A stretch of DNA of 64,000 nucleotides. It comes from Ferrovibrio sp041906005. GTDB taxonomy: Bacteria > Pseudomonadota > Alphaproteobacteria > Ferrovibrionales > Ferrovibrionaceae. Of the stretch, positions 17,828 through 26,017 are shown piece after piece. Location of the stretch: contig NZ_JAYRJY010000001.1 of assembly GCF_041906005.1 (NCBI RefSeq), positions 1,860,001-1,924,000 on the forward strand, in the 5' to 3' direction. Position 1 is the first letter of the stretch; each line of letters opens with the position of its first letter. The notes below the pieces were generated by a model, which saw only the letters and a list, made by a program, of their open reading frames with translations, was not told the origin of the DNA and searched no databases. The translations under genes and the position numbers were made by a program.

Positions 17828-19102
17828 TCACCTGGCGGCCTGGGCGACGGGTTTCCATGCCCCGGCGCGGCGTTCGGCCTCGCCGCGCTCGTCGTCGGCC
17901 AGTTCGGCCGAAAGGCTGTCGCGATTCTTTTCCGCCAGCTTGTTGCCGGCCTTTGCCGACAGGATGAACCATTTCAGCGCCTCGATCTTGTCGGTCGCGA
18001 GGCCGTGGCCGTTGCGCAGCATGTTGCCCAGATTGTTCTGCGCGGCTGCCTGTCCGGTATCGGCGATGCCGGCATACAGGCGTGCGGCCCGTTCCTGGTC
18101 GCGCGGCACGATGCGGCCGAACTGCAGCGCATAGGCGGCGTCAAAACGCTGCACCGGATCGATGCTGGCCGTGGCCCGGTCGAGCCAGGCCTTCGAGCGT
18201 TGTGGGTCAAGCTCTGCGCCCTTGCCGCCACGGAATGCCTCGGTCAGATGCAGCATGGCGCGCACATTGCCGGATTCGGCCAGCGCAACGATGCTGGCCC
18301 GGATATCGGCCAGCACGGCGTCGGGCGATGTTGCCGGCGGTGCCGCGGGGTTCAGTGCCCGCCGTTTTTCCTCAATGATCCCATTGGCCAGCACCACGGC
18401 CTCCAGCCGCGGCATGCCCGCCTTGATGCGGCGGTCATACAGGGTCTGTAGCAGCACGATATCGGCCTCGGTCGGCTCGAAGACGAAGCGTGTCGTATAG
18501 TAGCTGAGGATTGAATGCAGCTTGTGCGGATGGCCGCGCAGGCCGAAGGCATGCAGCAGTTCATGCTGGATGCACTGGCTGATGCCAGCCTGGTAGGCCA
18601 GGTTGATCTGCAGCTCCGCCCAGTTCAGACGGCCCGTCCAATTGTCGCTGTTCCACGAGGTCAGGCAGCCGACCTTGCCGCCATTGCTGGCCCGCAGGTT
18701 GTCGGTATTGCGGAAGACGATGCGGAAATTGACGTCCTTGCCGCCGACCGCGCCCTCCTTGACCACGATCCCGGCCAGATCGGCGAATTTCTTAAGGGTC
18801 TCGACCGTCTCGGCGATGCGGGCCTTGTCGTATTGCAGGCCGTCGAGGCTGTAGACGATCGGATTCTCCCACCGTACGACCACGCCGGTCAGCGTGGCGC
18901 CGGAACCGAAGCCGGTGGTGCCCTGTGCGGTATCGGCGTAGAGCGCGCTGATGTCGAAACCGCGCAGGATGTCTTCATGGGACGGATTCTTGCCGGTGGT
19001 CTGCGCTGCGGCCATCCCGGCGGCCAGCAGACAGACGCCGCCCAGCAACGCGGCCATGGCCGCCCGCATTTTTGCGACCGGGATGCAGGATTGCTGCTCC
19101 AT
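17828..19102 (-). CDS. DUF2927 protein with Sel1 repeats, putative zinc metalloprotease
   Basis: 424 aa. A signal peptide (about residues 12-34) is followed by a DUF2927 domain with HELLHAFGLRGH (HExxHxxGxxH) near residue 190 and SILSYYTT after it. The C-terminal third contains Sel1/TPR-like repeats (AAQNNLGNMLRNGHGLATDK). Expected in the periplasm or envelope. GAGGGGG lies 8 nt before the ATG at 19102. Its paralogue follows immediately downstream. Substrate and role unknown. Confidence 0.82.
   Translation of the reverse strand: MEQQSCIPVAKMRAAMAALLGGVCLLAAGMAAAQTTGKNPSHEDILRGFDISALYADTAQGTTGFGSGATLTGVVVRWENPIVYSLDGLQYDKARIAETVETLKKFADLAGIVVKEGAVGGKDVNFRIVFRNTDNLRASNGGKVGCLTSWNSDNWTGRLNWAELQINLAYQAGISQCIQHELLHAFGLRGHPHKLHSILSYYTTRFVFEPTEADIVLLQTLYDRRIKAGMPRLEAVVLANGIIEEKRRALNPAAPPATSPDAVLADIRASIVALAESGNVRAMLHLTEAFRGGKGAELDPQRSKAWLDRATASIDPVQRFDAAYALQFGRIVPRDQERAARLYAGIADTGQAAAQNNLGNMLRNGHGLATDKIEALKWFILSAKAGNKLAEKNRDSLSAELADDERGEAERRAGAWKPVAQAAR
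17835..17861. repeat. 27-bp direct repeat, copy B
   Basis: This is the 3' coding end of the larger DUF2927 gene. It matches copy A (17011-17037) at 26 of 27 positions, 824 bp away in the same orientation. Confidence 0.85.
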
Positions 19103-19219
19103 GCACTGACCCCCTCTTGCCCCGTACTCCTGCTCCGCACTCTCTTGCTATGGGGGCGGCTTTGCGCTACCCCCGCAGGCACGGCCTGTCCTGGCCAGCC
19201 TTCCACCCTGCCGGCCTTT

Positions 19220-20416
19220 ATGTCCGATACCCATATTTCTACCCCAGAGACGCCTCCTTCGGGAAGACCACCCGCAATACTACAGGTTCTGCCGGCCCTG
19301 GTGACCGGTGGGGTCGAGCGGGGCACGGTGGATACCGCCAAGGCGCTGGCCAAGGCCGGCTGGGTTTCCTACGTGGCTTCGGCCGGCGGGCCGATGGTGC
19401 GTGAGCTGGAGCGGGCCGGTGCCAGGCATTTCACGCTGCCGCTGGCCAGCAAGAATCCCCTTGTCATGCGCCGCAATGCCGACCGGCTGGAAGAGCTGAT
19501 CAGAACCCTGCCGGTGGACCTGGTGCATGTGCGCTCGCGTGCGCCGGCCTGGTCGGCCCGGGCGGCGGCGCAGCGCTGCGGCGTGCCCTTCGTCACCACC
19601 TTCCACAATGCCTACAAGTCGCATAACTGGTTCCGCAAATTCTGGGCCGGGCCGATGGCCAAGGGTGACATGGTGGTGGCGATTTCCGACTTCGTCGCCG
19701 ATTACGCCAACAAGGCCTTCGGCGTGCCGCGCAACCGCCTGACCGTGATTCCACGCGGCACCGACCTGAGCAAATTCGATCCCGGCCGCATCTATCCCGA
19801 CCGCATCGCCAACCTGGCGCAGCAATGGCGGCTGGTGGATGGTATGCCGGTGATCCTGCTGCCCGGCCGCCTGACGCGCTGGAAGGGCCATATCGTGCTG
19901 CTGCGCGCGCTCAGCCTGCTGGCCAAGCAGCGCGGCAAGCAGGATTTCATCGCCGTGCTGTCGGGCGACCACCAGGGCCGCGAGACCTATCGTGCCGAAC
20001 TGGAAGGCCTGATCGTGCAGCTTGGACTGGATCGCTGCGTGCGCCTGCCCGGCGACTGCAAGGACATGCCGGCGGCCTACATGCTGGCCGATGTGGTGGT
20101 CTCGGCCTCCACCTTCCCCGAAGGCTTTGGCCGTATTGCCGTCGAGGCGCAGGCCATGGGCAAGCCGGTCATCGCCACCGACCATGGCGGCGCGCGGGAA
20201 ACGGTGCTGCCGGGTGAAACCGGCTGGCTGGTGCCGCCCAACGATCCCAAGGCGCTGGCCGAGGCTTTGGGCCAAGCGCTGATGCTCTCGCCCGAACGCC
20301 GCATGGTGATCGCCGAGCGTGCCCGCCGCCACGTGATGGAAAACTTTACCGTGGACGCCATGTGCGCAGCCTATATCAAGGTTTACACGAGGCTGCTGTT
20401 CCCGGGGCAGGGCTGA
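19220..20416 (+). CDS. GT4-family glycosyltransferase
   Basis: 398 aa from the chosen ATG at 19220; the open frame continues far upstream antisense to the DUF2927 gene and is not coding there. The N-terminal domain starts ILQVLPALVTGGVERGTVD, typical of GT4 enzymes. The C-terminal domain has VILLPGRLTRWKGH and the donor-binding EX7E stretch at SASTFPEGFGRIAVEAQAMG. It probably adds a sugar to a surface polysaccharide or lipopolysaccharide core. No other glycan genes are adjacent. Confidence 0.92.
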   Translation: MSDTHISTPETPPSGRPPAILQVLPALVTGGVERGTVDTAKALAKAGWVSYVASAGGPMVRELERAGARHFTLPLASKNPLVMRRNADRLEELIRTLPVDLVHVRSRAPAWSARAAAQRCGVPFVTTFHNAYKSHNWFRKFWAGPMAKGDMVVAISDFVADYANKAFGVPRNRLTVIPRGTDLSKFDPGRIYPDRIANLAQQWRLVDGMPVILLPGRLTRWKGHIVLLRALSLLAKQRGKQDFIAVLSGDHQGRETYRAELEGLIVQLGLDRCVRLPGDCKDMPAAYMLADVVVSASTFPEGFGRIAVEAQAMGKPVIATDHGGARETVLPGETGWLVPPNDPKALAEALGQALMLSPERRMVIAERARRHVMENFTVDAMCAAYIKVYTRLLFPGQG

Positions 20417-20501
20417 AATCCCGCCTCCGTGGCGGGGCGGGCCCGGCTTGACAGGGGGGCCGGGGCGGCTAGGCTGCGCCCCCTTGGAGGTCCGTTAACC
20501 C

Positions 20502-22490
20502 ATGTCCCAGTCCGCTGCAAATCCTGCCGAAATCCGCGTCACGCTGCCCGATGGCAGTGTACGAACTTACGCGGCGGGCAGCACCGGGGCGGATGTGGCG
20601 GCCAGCATCGGTGCCGGCCTGGCCAAGGCGGCGCTGGCGATCCGGCTGGATGGCGTGCTGCGCGATCTCAAAACCCCGATCACCCGGGATGCCCGGCTCG
20701 AAATCGTCACCATGAAGGACAAGAACGAGGCCGAGCTGCTGGAACTGATCCGCCATGATGGCGCCCATGTGATGGCGCAGGCGGTGCAGGAGCTGTTCCC
20801 CGGCACCCAGATCACCTTCGGCCCCGCCACCGACGATGGCTTCTATTACGACTTCGTGCGCGACGAGCCTTTCACGCCCGACGATTTCGCCAGGATCGAA
20901 CAGCGCATGGCCGAGATCGTGAAGCAGGATTTGCCGATCACGCGCGAGGAATGGCCGGCCGAGAAGGCTGTGGGCCATTTTCGTCGCATCGGCGAAACCT
21001 ACAAGGCGGAATGGGTCGATGAGATTGCCAAGCGCGGCGAGGCGATCTCGATCTATCGCCAGGGCGAGAACTGGCTCGACCTCTGCATGGGGCCGCATCT
21101 GCCCTCCACCGGCAAGCTGCCCACGGCCTTCAAGATCATGAAGGTGTCGGGCGCCTACTGGCGCGGCGACGCCAAGAACCGTCAGCTGCAGCGCGTCTAT
21201 GCCACGGCCTGGCGCGATCAGAAGGAACTGGACGCCTATCTCAAGCGCCTGGAAGAGGCCGAGAAGCGCGACCATCGCCGGCTGGGCAAGGAAATGGGCC
21301 TGTTCCACCAGCAGGAAGAAGCCGCCGGCATGGTGTTCTGGCACCCCAGGGGCTGGACGCTGTATCGCACGCTGGAACGCTACATGCGCAACCGGCTGGA
21401 AAAGGCGAAATACGTCGAGGTGAAGACGCCGCAGCTGGTCGATCGCAAGCTGTGGGAAGCCTCGGGCCACTGGGAGAAGTTCCGCGAGAACATGTATCTG
21501 GCGGAAAACGAGCAGGGCATCCGCGATTACGGCAGCGACCCGGAAGAACGCGTTTTCGCGCTCAAGCCGATGAACTGCCCCTGCCATGTGCAGATCTTCA
21601 ACCAGGGGCTCAAGAGCTATCGCGACCTGCCCTTGCGCATGGCCGAATTCGGTTCCTGCCACCGTTTCGAGCCGGGTGGCGCGCTGCACGGCATCATGCG
21701 CGTGCGCAACTTCACCCAGGACGATGCGCATATCTTCTGCACGGAAGACCAGATCATCTCGGAGAGCAAGGAATTCTGCGAGCTGCTCAAGAGCATCTAC
21801 CACGACATGGGCTTCACCGACATCCGGGTGAAATTCTCCGACCGGCCGGACAAGCGCGCCGGCACGGATGCCACCTGGGACAAGGCGGAGAACGCGCTGA
21901 AGGAAGCCTGCGTCGCCGCCGGCCTGGACTACACGCTCAATCCCGGCGAGGGCGCCTTCTATGGCCCCAAGCTGGAATTCGTACTGCGCGACACCATCGG
22001 CCGCGACTGGCAATGCGGCACCCTGCAGGTTGATTTCGTGCTGCCCGAGCGCCTGGATGCCGACTATGTCGGCGCCGATGGCGGGCGCCATCGGCCGGTG
22101 ATGCTGCATCGCGCGATCCTCGGCAGTTTCGAGCGTTTCATCGGCATCCTGCTCGAGCATTATGCCGGTCGCCTGCCGCTGTGGATGGCGCCGATCCAAG
22201 CCGTGGTGGCGCCGATCGTTTCCGATTGCGATGCCTATGCGCAGAGCGTGGCCGACCGGCTCGATGCCGCCGGCCTGCGCGTCGATACCGATCTGCGCAA
22301 CGAGAAGATCAATTACAAGATCCGCGAGCTCAGTCTGGCCAAGGTACCGGTCATCCTGGTGGTCGGCAAAAAGGAGGCGGAACAGAACACCGTCACCCTG
22401 CGCCGCCTCGGTTCCGAGCAGCAGGAAACCATTGCTTTGGCCGACGCGATTGCTAGATTGGCGGCCGAGGCGCGGATGCCTTCGGCTTGA
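20502..22490 (+). CDS. thrS: Threonine--tRNA ligase
   Basis: 662 aa. It charges tRNA-Thr. Domain order: TGS (about 10-70), SAD editing domain (HDGAHVMAQAV near 85), class II catalytic core and C-terminal anticodon-binding domain. The catalytic zinc ligands are visible: C359 in MNCPCH, the histidine in DDAHIFC and the histidine in VMLHRAILGS. TTGGAGG lies upstream of the ATG. It precedes infC, a common arrangement. Confidence 0.98.
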   Translation: MSQSAANPAEIRVTLPDGSVRTYAAGSTGADVAASIGAGLAKAALAIRLDGVLRDLKTPITRDARLEIVTMKDKNEAELLELIRHDGAHVMAQAVQELFPGTQITFGPATDDGFYYDFVRDEPFTPDDFARIEQRMAEIVKQDLPITREEWPAEKAVGHFRRIGETYKAEWVDEIAKRGEAISIYRQGENWLDLCMGPHLPSTGKLPTAFKIMKVSGAYWRGDAKNRQLQRVYATAWRDQKELDAYLKRLEEAEKRDHRRLGKEMGLFHQQEEAAGMVFWHPRGWTLYRTLERYMRNRLEKAKYVEVKTPQLVDRKLWEASGHWEKFRENMYLAENEQGIRDYGSDPEERVFALKPMNCPCHVQIFNQGLKSYRDLPLRMAEFGSCHRFEPGGALHGIMRVRNFTQDDAHIFCTEDQIISESKEFCELLKSIYHDMGFTDIRVKFSDRPDKRAGTDATWDKAENALKEACVAAGLDYTLNPGEGAFYGPKLEFVLRDTIGRDWQCGTLQVDFVLPERLDADYVGADGGRHRPVMLHRAILGSFERFIGILLEHYAGRLPLWMAPIQAVVAPIVSDCDAYAQSVADRLDAAGLRVDTDLRNEKINYKIRELSLAKVPVILVVGKKEAEQNTVTLRRLGSEQQETIALADAIARLAAEARMPSA

Positions 22491-22538
22491 TTTCGAGCCG
22501 GCTCCGTCCTAACTCACTGATTATGTTGCAACTACTTT

Positions 22539-22552
22539 AGGAGCGCGTCATA
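22539..22552 (+). promoter_or_regulatory. Shine-Dalgarno and AUA start of infC
   Basis: AGGAG (22539-22543) lies 6 nt before an in-frame ATA (22550-22552). The frame upstream is closed by a TAG at 22538-22540, so no in-frame ATG, GTG or TTG exists before the conserved IF-3 sequence. A five-codon frame ATG-TTG-CAA-CTA-CTT-TAG (22523-22540) ends within the Shine-Dalgarno. Confidence 0.8.
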
Positions 22553-23092
22553 GCCCGTCCCCCGTTTAATGCCCCGCCGGCGCCCAAAAGCGACGGTCCG
22601 CGGGTGAATTTCGAGATCGACGTTCCCCAGGTTCGTCTGATCGACGCCGTCGGCGAAAATCGCGGTGTCGTCCCTATCCGTGAAGCGCTGAAAATCGCCG
22701 AAGAGGCCGGGCTGGACCTGGTCGAGATTTCGCCGACCGCCCAGCCGCCCGTCGCCAAGGTCCTCGATTACGGCAAGTACAAGTACGAGGAACAGAAGAA
22801 GGCGGCCGAGGCGCGCAAGAAGCAGAAGGTCATCGAGATCAAGGAAATCAAGCTGCGCCCGATGATCGACACGCATGATTATGACGTGAAGATGCGGGCG
22901 ATGGTGCGGTTCCTGGAAGAAGGCGACAAGGTGAAGGTCACCCTGCGCTTCCGTGGTCGCGAGATGGCGCACCAGGAACTGGGTATGAAGCTGCTCGACC
23001 GCGTGCGTGAAGATCTCGGTGACAAGGCCAAGATGGAACAGACGCCCAAGATGGAAGGGCGACAGATGACCATGGTCATGGCGCCCAAATAA
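22550..23092 (+). CDS. infC: Translation initiation factor IF-3 (AUA start)
   Basis: 180 aa when started at the ATA at 22550. The N-domain has the conserved VRLIDAVGENRGVVPIREAL and DLVEISPTAQPPVAKVLDYG; the C-domain has EIKLRPMIDTHDYDVKMRA and VKVTLRFRGREM. IF-3 rejects bad start codons, and infC genes generally use rare starts (AUU in E. coli) so that IF-3 represses its own synthesis. The AUA start fits that loop. A GTG at 22604 would remove 18 residues including a normal leader. A hairpin follows the stop. Confidence 0.93.
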   Translation: MARPPFNAPPAPKSDGPRVNFEIDVPQVRLIDAVGENRGVVPIREALKIAEEAGLDLVEISPTAQPPVAKVLDYGKYKYEEQKKAAEARKKQKVIEIKEIKLRPMIDTHDYDVKMRAMVRFLEEGDKVKVTLRFRGREMAHQELGMKLLDRVREDLGDKAKMEQTPKMEGRQMTMVMAPK

Positions 23093-23106
23093 GCGGGATG
23101 CGACGG

Positions 23107-23137
23107 ATGGCGCCGGCGGATGTCGGCGCCATTTCTG
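23107..23137 (+). terminator. Candidate terminator after infC
   Basis: Nine-bp stem ATGGCGCCG / CGGCGCCAT with an 8-nt loop, then TTCTGT. The T-run is poor, so termination may be partial. Confidence 0.55.
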
Positions 23138-23190
23138 TATCTGCAGACAAGAAAAACCCGGACCATAAGAAAAATCAGGGAGAGTGAGAG

Positions 23191-24183
23191 ATGAGCGCTG
23201 CCGTTGCGAAAGCCATGGTGTGCAAAGCCTGGGGCGGGCCGGAAAGTCTGGTACTGGAGGATCTGCCGCTGCCGGCGCTCGGACCGAAGGATGTGCGCAT
23301 CCGCGTGCACGCCGCCGGCCTGAATTTCCCCGATACCCTGATGATCGCCGGCAAATACCAGTTCAAACCGGCTTTCCCCTTTGCACCCGGCATGGAATGC
23401 GGCGGCGAGATCGCCGAGGTGGGCGAGAAGGTGAGCGATCTCAAGGTCGGCGACCGCGTCATGGCCACCACCGGCAACGGCGCTTTCGGCACGCTGGTGA
23501 ACTGCCCGGCCAGCAACGTGTTCAAGATTCCCACCAGCATGCCCTACGAGATCGCGGCCGGTTTCCCGATCACCTATGGCACCACCTATCACGCCCTGGT
23601 CGATCGCGGCCGCATCAAAAAGGGCGAGGTACTGCTGGTGCATGGCGCGGCGGGCGGCGTGGGCCTGAATGCCGTGGAACTGGGCCGCGAGCTGGGCGCC
23701 ACCGTGATCGGCACCGTGGGCTCCGACGAGAAGGCGGCGATCGTGAAGGAATACGGCGCCGCCCATGTGATCAACTACTCGAAAGAAAGCATCAAGGACC
23801 GCGTCAAGGAACTCACCGGCGGCAACGGCGCCGACGTGATCTATGACGCGGTTGGCGGCGATGCTTTCGACCAGAGCCTGCGCTGCATCAACTGGGATGG
23901 CCGCCTGCTGGTGATCGGTTTCGCCTCGGGTCGCATCCCGGAAGCACCGGCGAATCTGGCGCTGATCAAGGGCTGCAGCATCGTCGGCGTCTTCTGGGGC
24001 GCTTTTGCGGCGCGCGAACCGGAAAAGAACCGCGCCAATTTTGCAGCATTGCTGGCGCTCTATGAACAGGGCCGGCTGAAGCCGCATGTCTCGGCCAGCT
24101 ATCCACTCGATCAGGTACCGCAGGCGATGCAGGCATTGTTGTCGCGCAAGACCACCGGCAAGGTGGTGATCAAGGTCGCGTGA
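23191..24183 (+). CDS. NADPH:quinone oxidoreductase family protein
   Basis: 330 aa, MDR superfamily of the zinc-free quinone reductase type: GroES-like domain with AAGLNFPDTLMIAGKY and APGMECGGEIAEVG, then Rossmann domain with VHGAAGGVGLNAVELGRELG for NADPH. The zinc-binding cysteines of alcohol dehydrogenases are absent. It probably reduces quinones or conjugated carbonyl compounds. The Shine-Dalgarno is AGGGAGA. Its stop overlaps the GTG start of the methyltransferase downstream. Confidence 0.92.
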   Translation: MSAAVAKAMVCKAWGGPESLVLEDLPLPALGPKDVRIRVHAAGLNFPDTLMIAGKYQFKPAFPFAPGMECGGEIAEVGEKVSDLKVGDRVMATTGNGAFGTLVNCPASNVFKIPTSMPYEIAAGFPITYGTTYHALVDRGRIKKGEVLLVHGAAGGVGLNAVELGRELGATVIGTVGSDEKAAIVKEYGAAHVINYSKESIKDRVKELTGGNGADVIYDAVGGDAFDQSLRCINWDGRLLVIGFASGRIPEAPANLALIKGCSIVGVFWGAFAAREPEKNRANFAALLALYEQGRLKPHVSASYPLDQVPQAMQALLSRKTTGKVVIKVA

Positions 24184-25394
24184 CCGACTCCGTCAAAGGA
24201 CAGTACGAGGCCTATCCCTATCCGGCGCGCGATCCGGCGGAGGAACGCAAACGGCTGATCACCGGCAGCCCGAGTTTCCTGCCGGAACTCAACCATTACG
24301 TTTTCGCCGGCCGGCGTGATTTCAGCCAGCCGTTCCGAGCGCTGGTGGCCGGCGGCGGCACGGGCGACGGGCTCATTCACCTTGCCCAGTATCTGCAGGC
24401 CTCGGGCGGCAGGCACGAGGTGGTCTATCTCGATCTCTCGGCGGCCTCGCGCAAGATCGCCGAGGCGCGCGCCGAAGTGCGCGGCCTGAAGAATATCCGT
24501 TTCCTCACCGGATCGCTGCTTGATCTGCCGCAGCTCGCGCCGGGGCCGTATGACTACATCGATTGCTGTGGCGTGCTGCATCACCTGCCCGATCCGCCGG
24601 CCGGCCTTGCCGTGCTGAAACAGGCTTTGTCGCCTGATGGCGGCATGGGCCTGATGGTTTATGGCAGCTACGGCCGCGCCGGGGTCTATCCGCTGCAGGC
24701 CGCCCTGCGCCAGCTCACGGCCGACCTGCCGGCGGCTGGCAGGCTGGCGCTGGCGAAAACGCTGCTGGCCGAACTGCCCGAGACCAACGAGTTCAGGCGC
24801 AACCCTTTCCTGGGCGACCACAAGCTGGGCGATGCGGAATTCTACGACCTGCTGCTGCATGCGCAGGATCGTGCCTACACCGTGCCGGAACTGGCCGAGT
24901 TTGTCGCCGGCGCGGATTTGGGCATCAGCGCTTTCATCGAGCCCTGCCGTTATGATCCGCTCAGCTACCTGAAGGACGAAAGCCTGCGCGCCCGCGCGGA
25001 AAAACTGCCCTGGCTGGAGCAGGCGGCCCTGGCGGAGCGCCTGAGCGGTACGCTGAAAACCCATGTGCTTTATGCCGTGCCGTCGGCGCGCGTGAACCAG
25101 GCTGTGGCGCAGCCTGCGCCCGACCTGGTGCCATGGCTGAACGGCATTCCGCCGCAAGCCCTGGCCGAGACGCTGCAAAAGCGCGGCGAACTGGCGATCA
25201 GCTTCCAGAACGAACGGCTGGTATTCCCCGCACCGCCGCGTGCACCCGAGATCGCCGCGCTGCTCGATGGCCGCCGCACACTGGCCGAGATGGCGAATGT
25301 ACTGGGCTTAAGCTGGGAGGATTTTCTCGGCCTCTATCGGCCGGTGCACAAATTGCTCACCGGCATCAACAAGCTGTATCTGCGTCAAGCCTGA
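24180..25394 (+). CDS. SAM-dependent methyltransferase with C-terminal extension
   Basis: 404 aa from a GTG overlapping the previous stop (GTGA). The N-terminal half holds a class I methyltransferase core: ALVAGGGTGDGLIHLA, VVYLDLSAASRKIA, YDYIDCCGVLHHLPDPPAG. The first part, QYEAYPYPARDP, is typical of a bacterial family of unknown substrate. The last 100 residues (DGRRTLAEMANVLGLSWEDF) form a PqqD/winged-helix-like tail. It is probably co-transcribed with the quinone reductase and overlaps nadD tail-to-tail by 10 bp. Confidence 0.85.
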   Translation: MTDSVKGQYEAYPYPARDPAEERKRLITGSPSFLPELNHYVFAGRRDFSQPFRALVAGGGTGDGLIHLAQYLQASGGRHEVVYLDLSAASRKIAEARAEVRGLKNIRFLTGSLLDLPQLAPGPYDYIDCCGVLHHLPDPPAGLAVLKQALSPDGGMGLMVYGSYGRAGVYPLQAALRQLTADLPAAGRLALAKTLLAELPETNEFRRNPFLGDHKLGDAEFYDLLLHAQDRAYTVPELAEFVAGADLGISAFIEPCRYDPLSYLKDESLRARAEKLPWLEQAALAERLSGTLKTHVLYAVPSARVNQAVAQPAPDLVPWLNGIPPQALAETLQKRGELAISFQNERLVFPAPPRAPEIAALLDGRRTLAEMANVLGLSWEDFLGLYRPVHKLLTGINKLYLRQA

Positions 25395-25990
25395 CGTTTG
25401 CCGCGCTGCTGCCTGATCGCGGTGGCAGACAGCGGATTGAGCTTGGATTTCAGCAACAAAAAAGCCGGCGCGGGTTTGCCGGCCAGGGCGGCGGCGTCAT
25501 GGCGCGCCACGCGAAAGCGCGACAGCCATTGCCCGGCCGGATTCTGCGGCGCCGTCAGGTTGAAGCCGGGGCGGTCCAGCACGGCAATCGGCATCATCTG
25601 CGCGATGCCCTGCCAGTCCTGCCAGCGATGGAACTGTGCCAGGTTGTCGGCACCCATCAGCCAGACAAAGCGCGTCTGCGGGTAATGCCGCCGCAGGGCG
25701 GCCAGCGTATCGGCCGTGTAGCGCGTGCCGAGCCGGCTTTCGATATCGGTGACCAGGATGCGTGGATGCGCCGAGACCCGGCGCGCTTCGGCCAGTCGCT
25801 GCTCCAGCGGTGCCATGCCGGATGTCGATTTCAGCGGGTTCTGCGGGCTGACCAGCCACCAGACCTGATCCAGTTTCAGCCGGTGCAGGGCCGTCAGGCT
25901 GATCTCGCGATGCGCGGCATGGGCGGGATTGAACGAACCACCGAGCAGGCCAATGCGCAGGCCAAGGGGAGAGCCGGGGGACGGGATCAT
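25385..25990 (-). CDS. nadD: Nicotinate-nucleotide adenylyltransferase
   Basis: 201 aa. It makes deamido-NAD from nicotinate mononucleotide and ATP. The nucleotidyltransferase signature GGSFNPAHAAH is at about residues 17-27; WWLVSPQNPLK and FVWLMGADNLAQFHRW are typical of NadD, and the C-terminal NPLSATAIRQ is the second ATP motif. It is the last gene of the leftward rplU-rpmA-obgE-proB-proA-nadD cluster, 27 bp after proA. Confidence 0.95.
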   Translation of the reverse strand: MIPSPGSPLGLRIGLLGGSFNPAHAAHREISLTALHRLKLDQVWWLVSPQNPLKSTSGMAPLEQRLAEARRVSAHPRILVTDIESRLGTRYTADTLAALRRHYPQTRFVWLMGADNLAQFHRWQDWQGIAQMMPIAVLDRPGFNLTAPQNPAGQWLSRFRVARHDAAALAGKPAPAFLLLKSKLNPLSATAIRQQRGKRQA

Positions 25991-26017
25991 GCGGCGCGGC
26001 GGCTCCGGCGGATGGTC

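Noticed and set aside
18515..19219. N-terminal extension of the glycosyltransferase
   Set aside because: The extra 235 codons lie antisense to the DUF2927 gene; GT4 proteins start close to the chosen methionine.
20469..22199. 576-codon minus-strand frame within thrS
   Set aside because: Antisense shadow of threonyl-tRNA synthetase.
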